Of a stretch of 64,000 nt of DNA, positions 46,618 through 57,300 are shown piece after piece. The position numbers were made by a program, and so were the translations under genes. Origin of the DNA: Phytoseiulus persimilis. Lineage: Eukaryota; Arthropoda; Arachnida; Mesostigmata; Phytoseiidae. Under the pieces are notes generated by a model. That model did not search any database and had not been told where the DNA came from. It saw only the letters and a program-made list of their open reading frames with translations. The stretch is from assembly GCA_037576195.1 (NCBI GenBank), contig CM075103.1, positions 2,728,001 through 2,792,000 of the forward strand, written 5' to 3'. The number at the start of each line of letters is the position of its first letter. Positions within the stretch are counted from its first letter, which is position 1.

Positions 46618-49434
46618 CTGCCGAACAAGGTAGCGGTCGAACTTCCCCGCTGGTCAGCGAGGTGGAGGCTTTTCCAGGTATCCAACGTCCCCTGGGAGCA
46701 GTGGCCACCCGCAACGCTCCGGATCGCCGTGGGGCTCGATTCAGCCGCCGGGCGAGCCCCTCTTGCGCCACGGGCGCAGCGCTGGGCTGCCGTTCGGAGT
46801 GAGAAGTTCTCTCGACGACACTTTCCGTCGCCGGTTCACGTCTGACAAAATTCTCGGGCGAACGTGATGTTCGACGAGCCAGCTGTACCAAACAAGTGAG
46901 GAAATTGACGGCGTTGACATGCAGGCGGGAACCAGTAGGACGCCCCTCGAGCGTGTTCGGGCACGCTCTATTTAGTCCATTCACTCATTCACGTAGACAC
47001 GCACCCATAGCCGTGAGACTTATTTTTTTCCGCAGCAAGCGGCCGACTCTTCTCTTCCGCCCCACGGATCCCACCCCATCCAACACGGACGCACGGAAGC
47101 CCTTTAATCGAAGTCGCTGAAGCTGCGCAGAGGCTACGCGGAGGTTGCGACAAGGCCGTGATTAATTTAGGCGGTATGCTGGCGTTGTAAAATATTAAAA
47201 CACATGTTGCCGCTTGTAGATCCAGCTAACGAATGGATGAACGAACGTAGAGCTCGGTTCTGCCCTGCCCACCCTCCTCGGCGGCCCTTTCGGAGACGAG
47301 ATTCGCGCAGGTTTCTCTGATGTCTCCCCGATCGTCAGCACACGATTTGAGGCGGAAAATATCTTGCACCGAGGAACTAGACGAGCTCCGGAACAATTAG
47401 CGAGTCCTATGGGGAAATGCAGCCTCGATCGGATACGGAGTTTGATCTGATTGTGGTATTCAAAGGAGCTGGAAAACCCCTCTGTTATTTTTTGCCCGTT
47501 TTCTCCGAGCTATCAAGCTTCCCCGCTTGAGACACGGGTCCTGAGGGGAGAACGTCGCTGTTAGCGTCAATCAGCAGCCGTCATGCTCAACGCCCCTTGT
47601 ATTTCATGTGGATTTTCAAGCTAGCTTCCGATTGACCTGCATGATTTGTTCCGAGACGGCTGATTATTCACGCTCATGAATGTTCGAGTCCTCTAAGCAG
47701 GTGTGATATGCATGCTTACAACGAATATTCATGCATCGGGGAGTTTTCAGACTTACACGCGTGGTGGAAGCCTATTCAAGTATGAAGCGATACGGAAGAT
47801 TATTAGTTGAATGGCAGAACCCGGTAAAGATGGGCAGGTCGTCGGAAAGCTTCCCGACTGTTTCAACCCTCGGACGCACCCCCTCGCGTTTGCGCGTTCC
47901 CACCCAGGAACGCAGGTCAGAGATTCTGAGCTCTTCGGCGCAGTAAGCTAACGAGCGGAACGAACTTGACCATTTCGACTGCTCGCTAGAATTTCGCCAA
48001 TGAAGGATCCGAATTCACACGTGATCAAGAGGAAGGAGAATTCGGATTCCATTTGCTAAGAAAATAAGAAGTCGATAATTTATTCTTGTTGTTGTTGTCA
48101 GTGAGTAGGTCATCGTTGTCAGTAGTCGACATCGACAGTATGGTTCTCAATCATGTACACTTTACAGCAGAAACATACAACGAGGTTCGGATTAGAACGC
48201 CGAGTTCTCGCGAGCTCCGACGAATCCAGACGTTCGGTGAGCATTTCGCTCCCATTTTCTTTCGTTTCCTATCCGTTCACAAACAGACGGGGAAGGTCAG
48301 CGAACAGCCAGACCAAGCTTCCGTTCGGAGAAGCTCTGGATTTTAGACGAGGGAAACAGAGAGGGTCCGATCGATGTTAGCCGTCATGCGTTCAAAGAAA
48401 TTGTGCATACCGCTAGGTCCGAATCGACGAACGTTCAAACGGCCGACGGCGGAGCGCGCGAGGAACGCCAAACCTCTTTTTCTCAACCTCTCTTTCGCTT
48501 TGAGCCTCCTCGAGGAGGTTACCTATCCCGTTGAGGGCTGCTTCTTCCGGCATTGTCAGACACGAGCCTGGCCCATCACCGGGACTACGGGAGTTTGTTT
48601 GTTACAAATTGAGCATATACAGGTATATATATTTATAGCGTCTAGGTATGAACAACCTACAGCCTGGTCTGTTTCTTCCGTAGACCTATTCCCGGCATCC
48701 TCTCATTCCTCGGGGGAGGTAGTTCAAGTAATATTCAGCCGCTCCACGCTACATCAGAAATATTCCTCTCCGATCCTACTAGCCGGTATCGGTTCCGCTA
48801 GTTCATCCGTCCCGCCCTATTCGAACGAAATTCCTCACTTTCTCCCACCATATTTCCTTTATAGCCGCCATTTTCCAACTTCCCAACGCCAAATCGATTA
48901 TTTCCCGCTGTTTCACTTCGCCCCATTTTGATTTTTGCCCGTGAACGTCATCATTTCGGAAAAAATACAGGAAATGACATCCGGATTCTCTTAGATCAGG
49001 TCTACCCTGCTTCTTCGCGTGTTCCCCCTTACTACTGCCGCGTTGCGGGACTGGATATCGTCATCGACGTCATCTTCGTTGTTGTTGTTGCTTCGGAGTC
49101 CTGAAATTTTTGCGCATACAACAAGTTGTTTGTCTTGTATTTTTTTTGTTTCCCACGTCGTCCTTCTACTCGCTCGCTATATTGACTTTGCTGGTGGCAT
49201 CAGAGAACATTCCCAGTAGACCGAGCTGAATTGATTCCCTAACACGAAAACAGTTGGGATGTTTCGACGGTCGCTGAACTCACATGGGTAAACTAGACGA
49301 CCAGATCCCCAAACCGTTCAGCTCGGTTTTTCGAACCTGCGATTCTCTCGTGTTTTCCGTAGCCTGGTCGCCCGGCCATCCCGCTCGTCTCCTCGTCTAC
49401 CTCTTCTTCCTATTCTTCAAGTAAACAGATCACA

Positions 49435-49515
49435 ATACTCTTTTATTCTCTCTTTCTCGCTCTCCCTCTTTTTCTCCCCCTCGCCTCCCTCTCTCTCCCT
49501 CAATTCATCGGTTTT
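49435..49515 (+). repeat. CT-rich low-complexity tract
   Basis: About 80 bp of C and T with few purines (CTCTCTTTCTCGCTCTCCC and similar). Confidence 0.75.
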
Positions 49516-50028
49516 CTTCCGTGCTGTCTCCTTTCCCTCGTATCCTGCTTTGTCGTTCCATCCTTTTCTCTAATAATGGTAGTTTATTCTGAAACGAAAG
49601 TAACAATCGATTCAGGAGGCGGAATAGCTCTCACTCCATCATTTCTCATCATTGTCTGGGACCGAATAGAGTCGGCGAGCGAGCGAGCGCGCTCGCCGGA
49701 GGCCGGTTGTCGGCGGAAGAGTCGCGTGTAGGAAGAACAGAAACTTCGACATCGGCGATTACTTACACACAGACTTCGTTGGAATTGGGTTGCTGGACGT
49801 GTGCAGGAAGTACACGAGAAGCATGGTCTGAAGCCACAGAGTGCTGAATAATGGCCGCCAACGAAGAACTAGGATCGGTGGTTGAGCCCTGCAAATACGG
49901 TCCCTGTTAGCGCACGTTTCGTCCCAAGAGCTCTGTCTCCCGTAGCGATACCCGGATTCTGTTCCGAAGAGAGACAGAAGCAATCCGGGAAGGGAACAAC
50001 CGCTTCACAATGTGCATGACACAGCGCT

Positions 50029-50047
50029 CCCCCCCCCCCCCCCCCCC
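50029..50047 (+). repeat. C19 tract
   Basis: Uninterrupted run of 19 cytosines, the longest homopolymer in the window; the length is likely variable between reads. Confidence 0.88.
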
Positions 50048-50940
50048 GTCTCCGTCCACCGTTCGGCGACATTATGGCGCCGTATGTATCGCGGAGAACG
50101 TCTCGACGCAAATGGAAAGCGGCAAAGTGTCTGCTGGGGGTTAGAGAAGCGGGAACGAGGCCACCGAGCAGGAGCCGGGCCGGCCGAGGGCTAAAGCAAA
50201 GGACGCCCAGGAAAGCGTTGCTCCTGCAAACTGAGCTGGGACAACGGGACGCGAAGCAGCTCAGGAGAACGTGGCACGCAGGCGAAGATAGCTGTTTTAA
50301 GGAGAAGGCGATGCAGGCGGCACTAGTTCTGGTGGTTTCGCCGCTCTGCCGAGTTGTTCATGCGGGAAGTGCTGCAGTTGGACGACCGTTGAACGTTGTG
50401 CGCATCGCAACCGGCGAGCGCTGAGAGTCAAGCACTAGCCGGTCGTTGAACGCCGTTGCCGCCGTTGCATGAACGGAAGAGTACCGGAAGAATACAGCCA
50501 AGTACCCAGTCAGCCACCGAGCAGAAGCGTGCGACAAATGGAACTCTTCTCCCTGCGAGGCGAGAGCCGTTAAATGGCTGTTGGTGCTACAACTCGCTTT
50601 CACAATATAATGCCCGTTGTCGCCATCGTCGGCGCCGTTTCTGTTGTCGCTGCTTTCGCCGCCGTTATCTGCGGTCGGTGCCGAGAACGACTTCAAACGA
50701 CAAGACAATGAGAGCGAACGCAAACCCGTCCAAGTGCGATGCTCATTCGACGTGCACGACAGTGGCGGCAAGCGCACAATCAGCAGCAGGAAAAGCGGCA
50801 CAGGCGGCGGGGAGCAGGAAAAACCCAACTCGATACAGGAAGAGTGACGCGCAGCAGGATGTCGATGATTGATGGGCTGCTCAATATCGGTGCGGCAGAG
50901 GAGGAGGAAAACCCCGCGTGACCCCATCGACGCCACTTAC

Positions 50941-51312
50941 CTTAAGTTGCTGCGGAGCCGTGTGGCCAGTTGCTGCCGCCGACGCCAACAAAGAGCGCGG
51001 AGGATGGGGCAGAGTTTGAAACTCGCTGTAACTCAAGCAGATCTGGCTGCAGCACTCCGCCGCCGACGCCGCCTGCTGTTGTTGCTGCTGTTGTTGCAGA
51101 TGATGGTTGTGATGCGTTCTGGAGATGGTGTTGGAGTTGACGATGGTGGCTGAGCTGGTGTTGGTGGTGATGATGTCGTTGGAGTTGCAGTTGCCGCTGG
51201 AGGGTGCCGCCTGCGAGGACGAGGCCGAGCCCTGGCTCGCCATTGACGCCCCCGCTCGTTGAAGTGTAATCGCTTGGTATTGCTGCGCAGATGCTGTCGT
51301 CGTACAGTTGCG
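50941..51312 (-). CDS. Nlg: neuroligin exon K: poly-Q cytoplasmic tail
   Basis: This 372-nt exon (acceptor ttgttcgttgtcgagcag, donor CTTAAG|GTAAGT, phase 0 both ends) encodes a low-complexity tail: RNCTTTASAQQYQ, a run SGNCNSNDIITTNTSSATI made almost entirely of C-ending codons, HHNHHL, eight glutamines, then AASAAECCSQICLSYSEFQ and TAPQQLK. The C-ending codon run is the best evidence for this frame. Another minus frame is also open from the acceptor to a TAA at 50,942-50,944 and would end the protein here if the alternative acceptor of the previous exon were used. Confidence 0.72.
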
Positions 51313-54300
51313 CTGCTCGACAACGAACAAACAAACAAACAGCAGTCAGTGCGAGGTTCGCTCGATCCATTCATCGATCGCTCGCTTCGCTCGGGAGTTT
51401 GCTCGAGAACGCGACTTACTTGTTGGTGTCTCGGTAAAGTGGACACTTTTTTGAGAGGCAGGGTGGCTGTTCCTTGCCGTGGGAGCTGGGCTGGCGTTGA
51501 GGCTTCTCTGCTGCTGGCTTTGCGTGAGGGCGTTGTGCTGTTTGGAACTGTCGTGTCTCTGATTGAATTCGAGTTGGCGGGCTGCAATGTAGCGCACTTT
51601 GTTCAAACAAGAAAAAACAAGTTTCCCAGCCAGCCAGCCGGTCAGCCAGCCGGGCGGCCGGTCCCAACTCGCCGCTCCCAACTCGTACCTGTACTTTGTG
51701 GCTCTCTTTGCCCTTGCCGCTGCTACCTCGGCCTTTGTCTCTCTGGTAGTACACCCCAGCGAATATAAGGATGTTCAGGATGAGAAGCGAGCAGCCGACC
51801 GCTATCGTCACCCCCAGGGCAGTCGAGTACGTGCCCTGGGGGAATCCGGCTAAGCCAGACATGAACTGGGACTCGCTTCGATTTTGTAGTTCGCCCCCTC
51901 CTCCATCCAGATGGTTCGGAAGGAGCGGACGTCCCTCTGCAAAAAGAACAACAGCTTCGGTGAGCTCTTGAAAAACGTCCATGAGCGAGAGCCGGCTGAG
52001 CTGAGAGAGTTTTCTTTCTCCGTTCGTCGAGTATCCTGGCTACTTGGCTCCGGGCACTCCTCAAGAAAACTTCGTCTGCTTCTCAGTTATCAATTTGAGC
52101 AGATGGTTTTACGCGACAGTGAGTGACTGTCCTTCAAGCCGGGAAATCCGAGTTCTCCGGCTCCGAAACCTACGAGACAGAAGAAATCCATCCATCCATC
52201 CGAGCTGACATGCCCGTTATACCGATGTTCTAAATATCACGGCCATAAGAGCAGCGGTCGCAAACGAGTTGAGCATACGCGAACGCGACGCTCCTCCACG
52301 CAGTGGACTCCGAGTAACCCTAAGTGGGTGAGAAGTTGTGTCACTGCTCCCACCAGCTTTCCCCGCTCTCTCTATGTATCTATTTGTTCGCTTCTGTGCT
52401 TTTCTTTCTCGGCGCTCCGCTTCGCAGGCAGTCAGGCGGCCTGCCTGCCGTCGGAGCGACGGTCTGTTCGATGGTTGGCTGGCTGAGTTGCGGTATTGAT
52501 GAGCTGTATCAGACATCTTGCCGACCGATGGGGAGCAACGAAGCAATTCAGCTGCCAAGCACGGCAGACCAATGGTCCTTCGGCTGCCAAAACGTACCAA
52601 TATCGGGCTGCTGCGCTTGCACATGCGAGGGATTGCCGCCCGACGGACCCAGCGACACCGGTGAAGACGTCGAAGTAGTCGTCAATGTGATGTTCCGGAC
52701 CACGCCTGCGTACGTTGCCTGCAATACGGGGGAGGAGAAGACCAATGAAAGTGTTCCTTTCCCTCATAATCGAGCGAGTCGTGATCTGAGAGGGTGGATC
52801 GTCCCTTGGCGCGGGGCAGCCGTCCGTTGAAATGTCTCCCGACTCGTTTTGCTTCCGAGTGGAACGAAACTACGAAAACTTGTCGGCGACCGAAAGAACG
52901 CAGGAGATCAAAGGACCGGGACCAACGAGGCAGACGACAGGACCGCGGTATCTCCCGCCGCTAGCCGGAGCCGAAATTTAGCGTTTCCGCCCTTATCTTG
53001 AGTCATGACGATCACATATGGGCTAGGTTCATGGAGCGATATTTTGCTGGAGCAATCCAGCGAGACCATGGGGGTGCCCCGATCAGGAGATTCTCAGGGC
53101 CCTCGGAATGCCCTGATCGGCGGGAGATGCGGATCACAGTTCCCTCAAATCGCTTACCTGATTATCGAAGTCCTCGAGCAGATGATGGTCACGGGAGAGA
53201 GCGGCTCCTCCGGCGCGATGCAGTTTCGGTATCAACCGGTTCCAGATCGACAGTCGATGTGCGTGATAGTGGTCACGAATTTTCGGTTTCAGACCTGGAA
53301 GCAGAGGACCGACGATCAGATTTGAGTCGTGCAACGGGTTCGATTCCCGGAGGCAGCAACGATTCCCATGCTGTAGGCGAGGTCCCATCCGTGAATGACC
53401 ACAACGCGCCGGGTCCGGGCTCTCCGGAGGAGACTCGAATCCTCGGTTTGCGGAGGAAGAAGCCGCGAGGTTTGCGCGCTGCGCGGCGTGTTTCGAATAG
53501 AGGATTAACCTGGGCGCAACATCTGCATGACTTCGATCGTCTCTCCCTTTGCGAGCTGCTCAAAACCGAGACGGAAGTGGGAAGAGCCGGGAGCTATTCC
53601 CACGCAAACAGAGAGCACTGAAGATGGGGGAACGATGGTTGAACGTCCGAGAACGAAGCAATGTTCCTCCGCCCCTCCGCTGTTTTGGAACCGGGCGGCG
53701 TCCACGTTCCAGCGAGCTCGCCACTCGAGCCCCGCTGATACGTTGGTTCCGGCGGCGCCCCTCCTGATCCCCGTTCTCCTCAGTTTTAGCGATTCGCATC
53801 TGTTTCCAGCCGTTTGTTACTCTCCCCTCCGCGCGGTAATCGTCGTCACTCTGGCCGTGGCTCCTGTTCTGCGGAGGGCGCGACGCGCATCTCGCTTCAA
53901 TGGCTGCCTCTCAAACAACCACATCCATAAACACCCGGATCGCACGTCCAGTCAGTTGTGGAGCAATAATAGCGTGTGCGGCGTACCCGCCTCCAGGAAA
54001 CGTTCGGGCTGCGTTGTCAGCTCCGATTCCGCTGGGTTCTGGTAAACTCACCGATTGTGAAGAACTTCTGGTGCAGGGGCTCGTAGTCGGGCCAACCAGG
54101 TCGCTCAGAACGGAGTTTGTTCTTCGATTCCATGTCCGCGTCCGAAACATTCGGTGACCTGGAAACAAAAGACGACTGTGAGTCGGTCCGGACGGCACAA
54201 AGAGCCGTTCGGAATCGGTCTCGTCGCGACGGACATGCAAACCTCCGCCGAGCGAAAAGACATCCCAAACACAAAAGGTCGAGGGAAAAACTGTTTGCTC

Positions 54301-57300
54301 AGCATGAAAACTCCGCAACAATGACTTCCTCCTGCTCGGCGTCCCCGTGGCCCGCCGTTATTGCATTAGCTGAGAGAGAGAGAGAGAGAGCATGGAACAG
54401 AGACGAGATGTTCGAGTGAGCCTAATGATCGGGTAGTTCGCTGTACTCCACAATTTCTTTTCGAAACGGAGTGACCAGACACTTTGAGCTGGAGACTCCG
54501 TTTTATTCACGAAGCCGAGTGAATGGGAGCTCTTGGCCGATGTCCAAGGCTCAATCGGCCACCCCGAACGACGGTCCCGTGACCGCCATTCTTATGAACC
54601 TATTTCCGAGAGGCCCCCTTATGTTCTTGCTCATATCCAGGTTCTCATACATCTAAGACGACGACGACGACGTCGTCTGACCTCTCGACAGCAGCGGCTG
54701 CCGTCGGAGCGGGAACCGCCGCCAGACACCGACGAGCGCGCACAGCGAAACGAGGAAAGACAAGCCAGGGAAGGTCGAGACATGGCGAGTCCAGCCACGC
54801 GGGCTGGCGGCACCTACCCAGAACGGAAGAAGTTGGCCCAGTAATTGATAACCATCTCGGACAGCTGTGCCTCTTGTCTCGAGTAGTTGCCGAAAAGGGC
54901 GTTTGGAGTGCCTAACAGAGGAGCACCTAACACGTATGAAAGATCCTCGCCGTTTACGCAGCCCGTCTTCTGAGCGTACAAGCTGTCTTCGGAGTGGTAG
55001 CCGAATACGTAAAAATTTGTTGTTGAATGGGTCCGTCTGCAAAGGGTTGGGCGCGTTAGCTCGAGCTCGATCGCGGATTCGTTCCGCTCCCGGGCATCGA
55101 TACTGACCGGTAGGCGACGGCCTGCGCGTGCAGTGTTCCCGTTTCGACGATTGGTCCAACGACAAGAGCATCGCTCAGAGCCTCTGCGGTCTCTTCGAGA
55201 ACACTAATCGGATGCTGCATGGAACGAGTCCAATCGGTGTACTCGTTAATGATGGTAAGGAAAATCTCCTGTTGATGAAACGAGTAGAGATTGCGCACTA
55301 GGGTCCGGATAATCCGATCACGTCGCTCGGCCTGAAATAGACAAACAAAAGCTCTGCGATAAGACATCAGCATCGACTGATTCTGCGAGCCTCCAGCGGC
55401 TGAGTGACGAACAGAGCGGTTGGCTGGCTTCCGAATGGATCGGAAGACGGCAGGAAACTGCGGCCGTCCCACGATTCGCGATACAGCTGTGGAAGTTGCT
55501 TGGAGAGACAGGCCGGGGTGGTCCAGGTGGAAACTCTTCCGAAGACGTCTACTCCAACTCGGCCCGAACTGGTGAACAGACTCACCTCGAAGCCGTGCTT
55601 CTCTTCATGACTCGAAAATCCGAAGTAGCTTTCAAACTTCACCACTCCAAATAGAAGGTCGTGCTGCGCGAACGGGGACGTGAGAGAAGCCATCTCCTGT
55701 CGAGGCTCGCCGGCAACGACGCTGCCATCAATAGTTGGTCCGAATGCCGTTAGGTAGTCGGGCACGTCCAACGGAATCCCTATGAGATCCTGCACTGGCC
55801 GATGCCGTAGACATTCGACGAACGCGGAGGCTTCGCTGACGGGGCAGCCGAGATGTCGGCCAACTTGGCGGGCGTACAATGCCGCGTCACGGGCAACCGC
55901 CCAAGGACTCAAGGCCGATCCCGACATCATGACGCCTCGCTTGAACAGATCTGCAATGGAGATTAATGGTCAACTTAATGGCAGACCGAGCGGCCGTCCG
56001 GCCCGCGTGTACGATGTTAGCTTTTCCTTCTCGCACTGCAGTTCATGATGACCGTCCACTGCAGTCTAAACTCGGCACCTGCTGCAGACTACTCGGATTC
56101 CCTATTCCTCTCTGTCCGCTCTTATTCCTATCTAGACCCTCTCATTCCTCTCTCTCCGCCCCCTTATTCCTCTCTCTCCTCCCTCACCGCTCTCAACTCT
56201 CTCTCTTGCTGTTGCTCTCTCTCTACCACCCTCTCTCGACGTCTTTGAAAAGTGAACTTGGTGGAGTTTCTGGAGTGTTTCGCGTCGGTGCGCAGCTACC
56301 TCCAGAGTGCCCAACTGATTTGTTTAGTAGCGCGTGAGTTTCTGCCCCAGAGAGGAGAGTCGGGAGAGTGAGTGTGAGCTTTGGCAGACAGATTGGGTGT
56401 CCTAACACTGACAAGTTGAGGCTTTGATGGTCTACCCGGACTGGTGTAGGCTGATCGAATAAAAAGCACCTGTGATCGGGGACAGAGGTCTTGCAGTGTT
56501 TTTGCGTCGTTGGCTCACGGGAAGGACCTTCGTAGCTGAATTTCCGCCGTTGTCGTTGCCACTACTGCAACGTACATGGAACGTCGTCCAAGAGCTACAC
56601 ACATTAATATTGCTTACAGCGTCCGATAGCTTCGGAAACGGGACGAGAAGAACAGGAGGTTATAAGCAGCGAGCCAGCCGGTCTCTGTGCCACCCAAAAC
56701 AGCGGCGGGACGATGGACATGGCGTGCGATTCCTCGAGCGACGGAGACAAGGAGCTACTGGAAACAGGAAAAACTCATGGAAAAGTCGGCGTTCGCGCGT
56801 CAAGTGGAACAAAGGGAGAGATGCAATGTTGGGGGCACAAGACGAAACGCATCGTCGCCTCCCCATTGGTATCGCCAGTCGAAGACTCCGTTCCGAAGAA
56901 TCCCGATGAAAGCTTCTGATGCACGCGCTCTCCTAGGCACGTTCGGCCGCACCACTTTCCGAACGACTGCAGCAGCCGAGGGAGATTCTACCGCCCAAAA
57001 CTCCAACTGAATCTTCCCCTAGTGATCCTTCTCGCTTCTTGCCCTTCCTTTTCGTTGATGTTATCGGCTTCGAGAACCGTTTCGTCAGCCGTTTTCATGC
57101 CGCCGGCCAAAACCTGTTGTCGAGTTCAGTCGGAAACCCAGAGGCTATCGAAGCATTCCGGTCAACGCCGTTCTTCGAGCATTTAGGGAAGGCGGAGCGA
57201 ACTCCGGGAGAAACTCAAAGCGGTTGAAGGATGGATTTGATCACATTTTGTGATAGAGATTTAACTTGCGACGACGATGAACGGAACGACAAAAACTCCA

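Larger units (their letters stand above)
46618..50940. other. presumed neuroligin intron or 3' region
   Basis: Lies between the last confident tail exon and the tentative tail exons. It contains a 185-residue plus frame (48,374-48,931), a CT tract and a C19 run. 46,985-48,080 is nearly free of open frames. Nothing recognised. Confidence 0.4.
54159..54817 (-). other. neuroligin intron (exons E-F)
   Basis: 659-bp GT-AG intron holding a GA dinucleotide run (54,372-54,390) and a GAC/GTC trinucleotide hairpin (about 54,657-54,677). Otherwise nothing recognised. Confidence 0.85.

Noticed and set aside
51259-51768. 169-residue plus-strand frame
   Set aside because: It is antisense to confidently placed neuroligin exons.
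52998-53621. 207-residue plus-strand frame
   Set aside because: It runs antisense across neuroligin exon G and its intron.
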